From NCBI GenBank assembly GCA_964484515.1, contig CAZAGT010000015.1:1-29489 (forward strand): DNA of 29,489 bases. Reading direction: 5' to 3'. Both the position numbers and the translations under genes were made by a program. Of the stretch, positions 15,351-22,930 are shown in pieces. The notes beneath the pieces are model-generated. The model made no database searches. It saw only the letters and a program-made list of their open reading frames with translations, and was not told the DNA's origin. Within the stretch, counting starts at the first letter, position 1, and every line of letters starts with the position of its first letter. The DNA comes from CAZAGT01 sp964484515. Lineage in GTDB: Bacteria; Desulfobacterota; DSM-4660; Desulfatiglandales; HGW-15.

Positions 15351-17309
15351 TTAGCTTGGCGGTCTGAAGTTGACCTTGACGGTCGTGATCTTGGATAGGG
15401 CGGAACCGGGCTCCGGTTTTTGGGTCACCGCCAATCCCGTGCCTTCGGGCACGACACGGAGGCCCAGGGCCGTGCCCCTTCGCAGGACTTCGCGCATCCC
15501 CAGTCCCGTGAAATCAGGTAACACACCCCCAGCGGCAGCGAGCCGCTTAGGCTTTGGATCGTCCCGGACAATGTCAGGGGGGCACTGGGCCGGAGGGCTT
15601 TGCGTGCCAGCAAGGATCACGCTGGGATTGACCCCCAGGTGATTAAGCCCCCAGGTACCGATCTGACGAAAGACAGGCCCGGCCACGAGTCCCCCGTATT
15701 TTCGATCCTGAGGCTCATCGATCATGATCAGAACCAGCAGCCTGGGTTTGGAGACAGGGACAAAGCCCACAAAGATGGCCACGTAGTCCTTTCTTGAGTA
15801 CCGTTTGGTTCGCGGATCAATCTTCTGAGAGGTTCCTGTCTTGCCGGCAACGCGGTAGCCTCGAATGGCCGCAAGGGGGGCGGTGCCGGTATCAGCAACA
15901 ACCCCTTCAAGGATTTGGGAGACCTTGCCGGCGATGGCGGGTGACAAAACCCGCCTGATTTTTTGCGGGCGGGCCTGCAAGACCGTTTGGTGGTGTTCGT
16001 CCGTTATGGCCTGGATCACGTAGGGGCGCATCAATGTGCCGCCGTTGGCGATGGCCGACATGGCCGCAGCCAACTGAATCGAGGTTGCAGACATGCCTTG
16101 CCCAAAAAAGAGGGTCGCCTTGTCAAGTGGTTTCGCCTCGGCTCCAGGCCTGATGTACCCTTTGCGCTCGCCAATAAGATTGATCCCGGTTTTGGCGCCG
16201 AACCCAAATTTAATAAGATAATCACAGAACTTCTCGTAGCCCAGTTCTTGTCCGATTTTGACGGCGCCGATGTTACTTGAGAGGGAGACGATTTGGGCGA
16301 CACTCAAATCGCCATGCTTTTTGGTGTCATGAATCACGTGATTGGCCACCGTATACTCACCGCGTTCACAGAAGAACATCGTTTGGGGGGAGACGACGCC
16401 CCTGTCGAGCGCCGCTGCAAGCAGGAAGGGTTTGATGATAGAGCCGGGCTCATAGCAGTCTGTCACGGCACGGTTTCGCCACTGGTGAGGCCGGTATCTC
16501 CGAAACTCATTGGGGTTGTAGAGAGGGACAACAGCCATCGCCAGGATTTCACCGGTTGCCGGATCCATCACGACGCAATGCCCAGCCTTGGCAGCGTGTT
16601 TCTTCACGGCAGCGGCAAGGATTTGTTCGGCCTTGTATTGAATGTCCTTGTCAAGCGTTAGGATAAGGTTGTGGCTCGTGCGTGTTTCACTGGCGGCGAC
16701 ACTCATCGAAAAGGGACGCCCCAAGGCATCGCGCATCTCGAGCAGGGAGGCCTGAGGTCCGGTTAGGAGTCGATCGTATTTCTTTTCCAGCCCTTCAAGG
16801 CCCTGGTTGTCGTCACCTGAAAATCCGATAACGTGCGCGGCGATCTCCTTCCCCGGATAGTAGCGCCTCGACTCCGAGGTAAATCCGATTCCGCGAAGCC
16901 CCAAGGCTTTAACCGCGGCCAGTTTTTCGGGACTGACTTTTCTTTCAAGCCACACAAAGGAGCGCGTGCTTTCTAGGTCAAGGCGGATCACCCGTTGTTT
17001 GGCGCGAAGGATCTTAGAGAGTTTCTTGGCCGTTTGAGCCTTGTTTTGCACAAGGCGAGGATGGGCATAAATGGAGCCGACTTGAACGCTGACAGCCAGT
17101 TCATGTCCGTCGCGATCATAGATGATCCCTCGCTTGGGTGGGAGCTTCGTGATGACGCGGTATCGCTCGCGGGCGATTGCATGAAGTTCGTCCCTCTTGA
17201 TAACCTGAAGCTGGTAGGCGCGCACCAGAACGGTGCCCAAGCCACACGTGAAGAAGGCTGCTACGCCGTAGATCCTCAACCTGATCCATTTCTTTTCCTT
17301 GACCTTCAT
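15351..17309 (-). CDS. ftsI: Septal transpeptidase FtsI (PBP3-type) with C-terminal PASTA domain
   Basis: Bitopic class B penicillin-binding protein that crosslinks septal peptidoglycan in the periplasm. The 652-residue protein has an N-terminal membrane anchor at about 11-31, the dimerisation domain with PPKRGIIYDRDGHELA at about 57-72, and the transpeptidase with active-site serine in S290-IIK, the SSN motif at 344-346 and KTG at 490-492. Residues about 596-648 form one PASTA repeat (LPDFTGLGMREVLRRG onward). A PASTA domain is less usual in classical gammaproteobacterial FtsI but occurs in deeper-branching groups. The ATG at 17309 overlaps the ftsL stop in ATGA. Most likely partnered with FtsW in the same cluster. 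Confidence 0.96.
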   Translation of the reverse strand: MKVKEKKWIRLRIYGVAAFFTCGLGTVLVRAYQLQVIKRDELHAIARERYRVITKLPPKRGIIYDRDGHELAVSVQVGSIYAHPRLVQNKAQTAKKLSKILRAKQRVIRLDLESTRSFVWLERKVSPEKLAAVKALGLRGIGFTSESRRYYPGKEIAAHVIGFSGDDNQGLEGLEKKYDRLLTGPQASLLEMRDALGRPFSMSVAASETRTSHNLILTLDKDIQYKAEQILAAAVKKHAAKAGHCVVMDPATGEILAMAVVPLYNPNEFRRYRPHQWRNRAVTDCYEPGSIIKPFLLAAALDRGVVSPQTMFFCERGEYTVANHVIHDTKKHGDLSVAQIVSLSSNIGAVKIGQELGYEKFCDYLIKFGFGAKTGINLIGERKGYIRPGAEAKPLDKATLFFGQGMSATSIQLAAAMSAIANGGTLMRPYVIQAITDEHHQTVLQARPQKIRRVLSPAIAGKVSQILEGVVADTGTAPLAAIRGYRVAGKTGTSQKIDPRTKRYSRKDYVAIFVGFVPVSKPRLLVLIMIDEPQDRKYGGLVAGPVFRQIGTWGLNHLGVNPSVILAGTQSPPAQCPPDIVRDDPKPKRLAAAGGVLPDFTGLGMREVLRRGTALGLRVVPEGTGLAVTQKPEPGSALSKITTVKVNFRPPS

Positions 17310-17671
17310 GGCAGAATGACGATTTGCTCCGGCAAGGCCTGGCGCAAGCCCAGCCTGAGGGCTGCCTCCTCAAGATGACGGGGTGATTTCAGAGTCGCCA
17401 ATTCGACCCTGAGCTTCTGATTCAAGGCCTTGAGCCGTTGTTCTTCCTCTCGCAGCCGACTGAGGTCGTATCCAATCTGGGTTCCCTCGAGGGTGGACCA
17501 AACGTATCCGATACCGCTTCCCATGAAGACAAAGAGGAGCAAGGTAATCAGACAGACCTGACGCGGGGTGATATGGATACGGCGCTTCTTGACCTTGGCG
17601 TTCTGAACCCGGATGCCCGTTTTTGCGTTTCTTCGTCTTTCTATTTCCGATCGCTTTATTGATCTGACCAC
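17306..17671 (-). CDS. ftsL: Cell division protein FtsL
   Basis: Small bitopic divisome protein; with FtsQ and FtsB it activates FtsWI. About 121 residues: a basic cytoplasmic N-terminus (RSEIERRRNAKTGIR), one transmembrane helix beginning VCLITLLLFVFMG, then a coiled-coil periplasmic segment rich in Leu/Arg/Glu (LSRLREEEQRLKALNQKLR), ending HLEEAALRLGLRQALPEQIV, typical for FtsL. GTG at 17671 is chosen as start because AGAAAGGA lies six bases upstream and it begins one base after the rsmH stop; a TTG at 17689 would overlap rsmH and has poor spacing. Assignment rests on size, topology and position rather than strong residue conservation. Confidence 0.88.
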   Translation of the reverse strand: MVRSIKRSEIERRRNAKTGIRVQNAKVKKRRIHITPRQVCLITLLLFVFMGSGIGYVWSTLEGTQIGYDLSRLREEEQRLKALNQKLRVELATLKSPRHLEEAALRLGLRQALPEQIVILP

Positions 17672-17672
17672 C

Positions 17673-18581
17673 TCAAATCCTTTCTGCAACTCTCAAGATA
17701 GCGCTGCGAGCCCTGGGGTTGGCTGCAATTTCGTCCGGGCTCGGCTTTTTCCCCTTTTTGCGTATTCGCCTCAGGAGAGGCGTTCGGCCACAGACACAGA
17801 CCGGAAGGTCGGGCGGACAGACACAGCCCCTTTCCCAGTCAGCCAGGGCCTGTTTTACGGGCCTATCCTCCAAGGAATGGTAGGCCAAAACCACGAAACG
17901 GCCGCCGGGCGCGAGCAGGGACGGGATCCGGCTCAGACAGATCCTCAGATTCTCAAGTTCCTGGTTGACTGCGATTCTGAGCGCCTGGAACGACCTTGTA
18001 GCGGGATGTCGTGCTGAGGGCCGCCGCGAAGGTCGAACAACCGACTCGATTAACCGGGCTAGTTGGAGCGAGGAATCAATGGGCCTCCGTTCACGTTCTA
18101 TGACGAGGATCCTGGCAATGGCCTTCGCCCGGGGCTCTTCCCCGTACTCCCGCAGTATCGTTTCCAGTTCCTCTCTCCTCAGTTCGTTCACCAGCTGCCG
18201 CGCCGTGATCGTGTCGTTTGCATCCATCCGCATGTCGAGCGGTTCATCACGGTTGAAGCTGAATCCCCGACCGGAGTGCTCCAACTGGAGCGATGAAAGC
18301 CCTAGGTCCAACAAGACACCCTGGACGCTTACGATTCCCATCCCTTGAAGGACGTGATCTAGCTCGGCATAATTCGATTTCAAGATGGTGACCGGCGCGC
18401 TCAGGTTGGAGAGTCTAGCCCTTGCGATACGTACGGCGTCGGCATCCCGATCTAGACAAAGGAGAAGCCCTCTTGGGCCGAGGTGCTCGGCGATAGCCAG
18501 GCTGTGTCCCCCGGTGCCGACCGTTCCGTCCACGTAGATGCCGTCTGCCAGGATGGCGAGGTCTTCGACGACCTGATCCAC
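17673..18581 (-). CDS. rsmH: 16S rRNA (cytosine1402-N4)-methyltransferase RsmH (5' end disturbed)
   Basis: SAM-dependent enzyme methylating N4 of C1402 in the ribosomal P site; also called MraW. The open frame gives 302 residues with the SAM loop YVDGTVGTGGHS near the N-terminus, DRDADAVRIARARL, LLDLGLSSLQLE, GFSFNRDEPLDMRMD and VLAYHSLEDRPVKQAL, all family-typical. The family N-terminus HxPVLxxEVV continues upstream of the first in-frame GTG as HQPVLVDQVVEDL without any start codon. An ATG at 18619 immediately after the mraZ stop would fit if one C were added to the CCCCC run at 18596-18600, giving about 315 residues, the usual size. The listed start is therefore the conservative one. Confidence 0.92.
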   Translation of the reverse strand: MDQVVEDLAILADGIYVDGTVGTGGHSLAIAEHLGPRGLLLCLDRDADAVRIARARLSNLSAPVTILKSNYAELDHVLQGMGIVSVQGVLLDLGLSSLQLEHSGRGFSFNRDEPLDMRMDANDTITARQLVNELRREELETILREYGEEPRAKAIARILVIERERRPIDSSLQLARLIESVVRPSRRPSARHPATRSFQALRIAVNQELENLRICLSRIPSLLAPGGRFVVLAYHSLEDRPVKQALADWERGCVCPPDLPVCVCGRTPLLRRIRKKGKKPSPDEIAANPRARSAILRVAERI

Positions 18582-18619
18582 AAGGACCGGTTGATGGGGG
18601 TATTGCGGTGCTGCCGCAT
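18582..18619 (-). other. Probable missing 5' end of rsmH with one-base homopolymer frameshift
   Basis: ATG at 18617-18619 abuts the mraZ TAG, as at the murE-murF junction. Reading from it, MRQHRNTP runs into the run of five G/C bases at 18596-18600. Adding one base there gives MRQHRNTPHQPVLVDQ in frame with the rest of rsmH, restoring the family motif. As given, the frames do not join. Confidence 0.65.
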
Positions 18620-19057
18620 CTAGATGCCCATTTGAGATAGGGACTGGCTCACCTCTCGAAAGCTCGACTTGGCCCGGTTGAATTCTTCATCCCACCGGTC
18701 CTTGTCCCAGATTTCAAAAAGCTTTAACTCACCCACGAGGACGACTTCTTTTTTTAGCCCGGCGATTTCCCTCAAATCGGGGGGGATCGTAATCCGGCCC
18801 TGCTTGACGGGGCATTCTTGCGCGCCTGAGATGAAATAGCGACGATAGGTGTTGACAGCGTGATCGAATAGAGACAGACTAGAGGCTCGTTCTTCGATGA
18901 CACTCCAATCCTCGCTGGTGAACGCCCACAGACAGCTGTCGTGATTGGTCAGGACCAGGCAGTCTTGCTCGTTTCGGTTAAGGACCTCTCTGAATCGCGT
19001 CGGAATGGCTAAACGGCCCTTGTCATCCAGAATATGTTTTGAGCGGCCTCTAAACAC
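18620..19057 (-). CDS. mraZ: Transcriptional regulator MraZ
   Basis: First gene of the cluster; a DNA-binding ring-forming protein that in other bacteria represses the dcw promoter by binding short direct repeats. The 145-residue protein has two SpoVT/AbrB-like domains: DDKGRLAIPTRFRE at about 11-24 and QGRITIPPDLRE in the second half, the expected tandem arrangement. The start is GTG at 19057 giving MFRGRS, the family N-terminus. This start codon lies within the most downstream of five AAAGTG boxes, so the operator runs into the coding region. The stop TAG directly precedes the likely rsmH start. Confidence 0.96.
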   Translation of the reverse strand: MFRGRSKHILDDKGRLAIPTRFREVLNRNEQDCLVLTNHDSCLWAFTSEDWSVIEERASSLSLFDHAVNTYRRYFISGAQECPVKQGRITIPPDLREIAGLKKEVVLVGELKLFEIWDKDRWDEEFNRAKSSFREVSQSLSQMGI

Positions 19058-19103
19058 TTTTGATTCCCACTTTATGGCACTTTGTTACACTTTGTGACAC
19101 TTT
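19055..19103 (-). promoter_or_regulatory. Array of five AAAGTG boxes, candidate MraZ operator
   Basis: On the minus strand AAAGTG occurs at 19098-19103, 19088-19093, 19078-19083, 19068-19073 and 19055-19060. The first four are spaced exactly 10 bases apart, one helical turn; the fifth is 13 away and supplies the mraZ GTG start. AAAGTG[T/G] direct repeats are the reported MraZ site in Mycoplasma, and TGGG repeats of 10-base period in E. coli. Autoregulation of the operon by MraZ is therefore the natural reading. Confidence 0.85.
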
Positions 19104-19128
19104 AAGGCCAAATGGGGTTTTTTGTCAA
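19100..19128 (-). promoter_or_regulatory. Candidate sigma-70 promoter of the dcw operon
   Basis: A perfect TTGACA -35 box (19123-19128, minus strand) is followed after 17 bases by TTAAAG (19100-19105), a weak -10 that overlaps the first AAAGTG box. Transcription would begin near 19093, leaving a leader of about 35 bases. The overlap with the box array fits repression by promoter occlusion. Confidence 0.6.
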
Positions 19129-19456
19129 GAAAAAAAACAGATTAAGAAACCCGTCTGAGCCTCAGGAAAAACCTCTTCGGCGACCATTTCATCACCTCCA
19201 CCCTCCCGCCGCCTAATGAGTCCGGGATTACCTTCGGCGCCGCGCTCTATGCCGCGTTTTGGCGCTGAAATCGCTTGCATCCTCAGTCGCCCGTTTCTAA
19301 TATGGTGTGTAGCCCGAATTGACTGTTAACGAGCAATGACGAGAACTCTGCCTAGCTGCTTGTCGCAGGAGTTTGCCCGCCTCAGGAGGGCGGCCAGTTT
19401 GATCGATTACGAAACATGATGTTCTATCGATAGATCCGGACATTGTTCCTTTGCTT
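19129..19456. other. Gene-free spacer upstream of the dcw promoter
   Basis: I see no convincing ORF, RNA gene or terminator here. The part nearest mraZ is A/T rich (a run of A residues at 19129-19138). A short imperfect GC-rich hairpin (cccgcct-cagg-agggcgg) lies near 19377-19395 without a following T-run. The divergent gene hsp20 begins at 19638. Confidence 0.4.
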
Positions 19457-19547
19457 ATTCCGGCGGAGGTCGGAATCCAGTAGTGTCCAAACGTTCTGGG
19501 CTCTGGCTACCGGATCGAGTCCGGCACCAGCTTCGCCGGGGTGACGA
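19457..19547. repeat. Second copy of the REP-like repeat
   Basis: ATTCCGGC-ggag-GTCGGAAT (19457-19476) followed by an arm pair around ccggatcgagtccgg matches the order and sequence of the 1951-2025 repeat, with a longer centre and a tail gcttcgccggggtgacg. The copy is more diverged than the first. Confidence 0.55.
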
Positions 19548-19560
19548 GGGATGAGAGTCA

Positions 19561-19602
19561 TCCCGATGCAATCGGGACAGATGGGCGTTTCCCGACGGCC
19601 TC
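19561..19602. repeat. Hairpin plus single end of the MITE-like repeat
   Basis: A perfect hairpin TCCCGAT-gca-ATCGGGA (19561-19577) is followed by agatgggcgtttcccgacgg and cctc; on the opposite strand this matches the left end of the 4381-4508 element (gaggc-gtcgg-aacgcccatct). The neighbouring gatgagagtcat also resembles its interior. Only one end is present, so this is a remnant next to the REP-like repeat, ahead of hsp20. Confidence 0.45.
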
Positions 19603-19637
19603 AACAGGGTACTGAAAAGTAAGAGGGAGGTGGAAAG

Positions 19638-20084
19638 ATGCCGGGCTTGATCACCTGGAAGGATCGCGAAATCAGCCGACTGAAGCGAGACATCGATCGG
19701 CTCCTCGAAGCGCTTTGGGTCGATTTCTGTAGGCCGGTACTTCCAAAGACGAGAAGAGAAGCCCCCTTTTTAGACTTGAGTGAGAGTCAGGAGAGCCTGA
19801 TGATCACGGCCGAGATTCCTGGTGTCGATCCAAAGGATTTGGATGTCTCCATTACCGAGGATGTATTGACCATTCGGGGGACCATGAAACGCGAGCAGTA
19901 TCGTGAGCATGAAGATTTTTACGAGGTCCAAAGGAGCCACGATTCCTTCTCGCGTTCCGTTCGTCTGACCTGCCATGTCAATGTCGACGACGTGTCGGCG
20001 ACCTATAAGGACGGCATGCTGAGGATCAACCTGCCGAAGTGCAAGCCTGAGCAGGGCCGTACAATCAAGGTCAGGGCCACATAA
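19638..20084 (+). CDS. Small heat-shock protein, Hsp20/alpha-crystallin family
   Basis: ATP-independent chaperone that holds unfolding proteins, normally as large cytoplasmic oligomers. The 148-residue product has a charged N-terminal arm, then an alpha-crystallin domain from about residue 45 (PFLDLSESQESLMITAEIPGV) through LTIRGTMKREQ, the SFSRSVRLTCHVNVDDVSATYKDG segment and DGMLRINLPK, the family's GxLxxxxPK-type closing motif. The short tail lacks a clear IxI motif (it ends TIKVRAT, with IKV as the nearest). GGGAGGTGG lies five bases before ATG. Read in the direction opposite to the dcw cluster and about 360 bases ahead of the Lon-like gene, suggesting a joint stress role. No heat-shock promoter or CIRCE element was recognised. 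Confidence 0.93.
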   Translation: MPGLITWKDREISRLKRDIDRLLEALWVDFCRPVLPKTRREAPFLDLSESQESLMITAEIPGVDPKDLDVSITEDVLTIRGTMKREQYREHEDFYEVQRSHDSFSRSVRLTCHVNVDDVSATYKDGMLRINLPKCKPEQGRTIKVRAT

Positions 20085-20097
20085 CTCTTCACAGGTT

Positions 20098-20220
20098 CTC
20101 GTATGAAACTCCATGAAAGGAGGTCTTGATACCTCAACTCGACATGCATTGAAGTATCTAAAGATGGCAAATTCAAATACCATCTTCAACACGTTCCCCG
20201 GTCGAACAACCTGGGCGCCC
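20098..20220. repeat. Intergenic repeat family, copy A (internally deleted)
   Basis: Begins ctcgtatgaaactccatgaa like copies B (25701) and C (27431), carries the small stem gaggt-cttgat-acctc, then jumps directly to a segment (atctaaagatggcaaattc, ccccggtcgaacaacctggg) that matches the right end of copy C (atctcaaaatgtcaaattc, tcccggtcgatcaaactggc). It therefore lacks the roughly 210-base centre of copy C. The rest of the 20085-20440 spacer holds no gene that I can see. Confidence 0.65.
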
Positions 20221-20389
20221 TCCCAAGGCGGGGAAACTCCTGCGGCAAGCGGCGGGGCTGAAAAGACCTTCCTCTGAACCGAAAGAGAGAGGGCGTGGTA
20301 ACGAATCAGGTGGATAGGTAGTAGGCTATTTGGATCATCACATCAGGGTTCAGCTCCCTGTTTTTACCAACCGATGACGGACCATGGAC

Positions 20390-20409
20390 ATTGAGCGTTT
20401 TTGCTCAAT
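20390..20409. promoter_or_regulatory. Perfect inverted repeat in the Lon-like gene leader
   Basis: ATTGAGC-gttttt-GCTCAAT is a perfect 7-base inverted repeat ending 31 bases before the start codon. It could be an operator or an RNA hairpin in the leader. It does not match CIRCE. Function unknown. Confidence 0.35.
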
Positions 20410-20440
20410 AAAGGTGTTACGCTGATCAAGGAGGTCGCAG

Positions 20441-22930
20441 ATGCCCAAGAAATCGTCTGACAAACGGGTTCCCATTGAGAAACTCAGGTGGCGGCTTGAT
20501 CCGGCCACCTTACCGTTCAAGACAACGGAAGATCTGAAACCGCTCGAAGAGATCATCGGTCAAAAGAGAGGTGTGGAGGCCTTTCGCTTTGGCATGGGCA
20601 TGCGCCAGTCGGGGTATAATGTCTTCGTCACGGGGGCTCCGAGATCGGGAAGGATGTCTACCGTTCGGAGATTGCTTGAGGAGATGTCCAAGGAAAAGGG
20701 CAAGGTGCCGGATGATCTTTGTTACGTCAATAACTTCAAGAATTCCGAGGCCCCGATCCTCATCAGTCTCAAGGCCGGCGAAGGGCAACGCTTCAAGAAG
20801 GACGTCCGAGGGTTCATAGAGACCTTGAAAAAGGAAATCCCTCAGCTTTTCGAGAGCCAGGAGTATCTCAACCGTAAGAAACAGGTCATGGAGGAGTACG
20901 AGAACAGCGGCAAGACCTTCTTCAAGGATCTGGATAAGAAGGTCAGGGAGGAAGGGTTTACTCTCGTTGACGTCCAGATGGGTCAGATCAAGCGACCCGA
21001 GGTCGTGCCTCTGGTCGACGGTAAGCCCACGCATATCGATCAGGTTGAGGACATGGTGGAGAAGGGCCGATATCCCAAGGAAGAGTTTGAGGAGATGAAG
21101 AAGAAGCAGGCCAACCTGCGGGCGGAGATCGATCAAATCTTTCTTGAGCTCAGGGACCTCCAAAAGGGGGTTCAAGAAAGTATCGAAAAGATGGATCGGC
21201 TGATGTTCCAAAAGGTGGCCACGGAACATGCAGCGCCGATCCGTAAGAAGTACGCGGGCAAGAAGATCGAAGCCTTCTTCAACGGGATGCTTGAGGATAT
21301 GACGCAAAACCTGGAGATCTTCACGCAGCAGACCCAGCAGGCCATCCCCGGGATGCCGCTCTTCCTACCGGAAGGTGATCGCTTTCAACCTTACATGGTC
21401 AATCTGATCGTGGACAACTCGGATCAGGCCGGTCCTCCGGTGATGATTGAATCCCACCCAACCTACCGTAATCTCTTTGGTAGCATCGAGCGGGTGGTCG
21501 ATCGAAGCGGTGTGTGGCGCACCGATTTCAGCAAAGTCAAGGCGGGCTCACTCGTCAAGGCAAACGGCGGTTATCTGGTCCTCAACCTGCTCGACGCCCT
21601 TATGGAACCCGGTGTCTGGCCGGCGCTCAAAAGGTCTTTGAAGACCAAACAGATGGAGATCCAGACCTACGACCCTTTCTACCTCTTCACCACAACGGGC
21701 CTGAAACCTGAGCCGATCGAGATGAATGTCAAGGTCGTCCTCGTCTCCGATCCCTATGTCTATCACCTGATCCAGGCCTACGATGAGGATGCGCGTAAGA
21801 TATTCAAGGTGCGGGCCGACTTCGACACCGCCATGGACAAGGATGACTCGGCGATCAGTAAGGTGGCGGAATTTGTCAAGGCCAAGAAGGATGAAGAAGA
21901 ATTAAGGCCCTTCGACCGATCGGCGGTCGCTGCACTGGTCGAACAGGCCGTTCGCTTGACCGGTCGGCAGGAGAAGATATCGACCCGTTTCCCGCTCCTC
22001 ACGGATCTCCTGCGGGAGGCGGATTACTGGGCTGGGCAGGAGAATCAGGATGTCGTCCGGGACACGCACGTAGATAGAGCGATTGAGGCGAGGATCTTCC
22101 GATCCAATTTGATCGAAGAACACATCCAGGAGATGATTGACCGCGGCACGCTCCTCATCGACGTCGATGGGGAGGTGGTGGGTCAAGTCAACGGGCTCGC
22201 CGTCTATAGTCTCGGGGACTCCATGTTTGGCAAGCCGTCGCGTATTACGGCCTCCACCTCCATGGGCCGGGCCGGCATCATCAACATCGAGCGAGAGGCC
22301 GACATGTCCGGAAGCACGCACAATAAGGGTATTTTGATCCTGAGCGGGTATCTGAGAAAGAAATACGCCCAGGATAAACCCCTGACCGTGAGTGCCAGCA
22401 TTGCCTTTGAGCAGTCTTACAGCGGTGTTGACGGCGACAGCGCTTCATCGACCGAGGTCTATGCCTTGCTTTCGAGTTTGTCGGGCATCCCCCTCAAGCA
22501 GTACATCGCAGTCACGGGTTCCGTGAACCAAAAGGGTGAAGTCCAGGCTATCGGCGGGGTGAACGAAAAGATTGAAGGGTTTTTTGACTGCTGCCGCAAG
22601 GCCGGCCTGAGCGGTAAACAGGGGGTCATGATCCCGGAGAGTAATGTGAAGGACCTCATGCTGCGCAAGGATGTGGTGGATGCAGTCGCCAAAGGGAAGT
22701 TTCATGTCTATGCGGTCACGACCATCGATGAAGGCGTCGAGATCTTGACTGACAAAAAGGCCGGAGAGCTCAAACCCGACGGCACGTATCCCAAGGGCAC
22801 TGTCAACGCCCTGGTGAATCAGAAATTGGCGGAGTTGGCGGAAGGCCTTAAGAGCTTCGGAGAGGAAGGCAAGCAGGAAGACGAAGCAGATGAGAGGGGA
22901 AGGGCAGGCAAGGCGAAAAAGAAGGTATGA
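20441..22930 (+). CDS. Lon-family (LonB/AAA_32-type) serine protease with atypical ATPase domain
   Basis: Predicted cytoplasmic protease of the Lon superfamily whose AAA part belongs to the divergent AAA_32 type rather than classical Lon. The 829-residue protein has an N-terminal ATPase region with a Walker-A-like GAPRSGRM at 65-72, where Arg replaces the usual Lys, a long helical/coiled-coil insertion (about 120-290, KKQVMEEYENS, EEFEEMKKKQANL), the second ATPase half (VVDRSGVWRTDFSKVKAGSLVKANGGYLVLNLLDAL) and a C-terminal Lon protease domain. The catalytic pair is Ser667 in DGDSAS and Lys710 in VNEKIEG, 43 residues apart as in E. coli Lon. A charged Lys/Glu tail ends it. AAGGAGG is seven bases before ATG. 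The YkgJ-like gene overlaps its end. Confidence 0.93.
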   Translation: MPKKSSDKRVPIEKLRWRLDPATLPFKTTEDLKPLEEIIGQKRGVEAFRFGMGMRQSGYNVFVTGAPRSGRMSTVRRLLEEMSKEKGKVPDDLCYVNNFKNSEAPILISLKAGEGQRFKKDVRGFIETLKKEIPQLFESQEYLNRKKQVMEEYENSGKTFFKDLDKKVREEGFTLVDVQMGQIKRPEVVPLVDGKPTHIDQVEDMVEKGRYPKEEFEEMKKKQANLRAEIDQIFLELRDLQKGVQESIEKMDRLMFQKVATEHAAPIRKKYAGKKIEAFFNGMLEDMTQNLEIFTQQTQQAIPGMPLFLPEGDRFQPYMVNLIVDNSDQAGPPVMIESHPTYRNLFGSIERVVDRSGVWRTDFSKVKAGSLVKANGGYLVLNLLDALMEPGVWPALKRSLKTKQMEIQTYDPFYLFTTTGLKPEPIEMNVKVVLVSDPYVYHLIQAYDEDARKIFKVRADFDTAMDKDDSAISKVAEFVKAKKDEEELRPFDRSAVAALVEQAVRLTGRQEKISTRFPLLTDLLREADYWAGQENQDVVRDTHVDRAIEARIFRSNLIEEHIQEMIDRGTLLIDVDGEVVGQVNGLAVYSLGDSMFGKPSRITASTSMGRAGIINIEREADMSGSTHNKGILILSGYLRKKYAQDKPLTVSASIAFEQSYSGVDGDSASSTEVYALLSSLSGIPLKQYIAVTGSVNQKGEVQAIGGVNEKIEGFFDCCRKAGLSGKQGVMIPESNVKDLMLRKDVVDAVAKGKFHVYAVTTIDEGVEILTDKKAGELKPDGTYPKGTVNALVNQKLAELAEGLKSFGEEGKQEDEADERGRAGKAKKKV

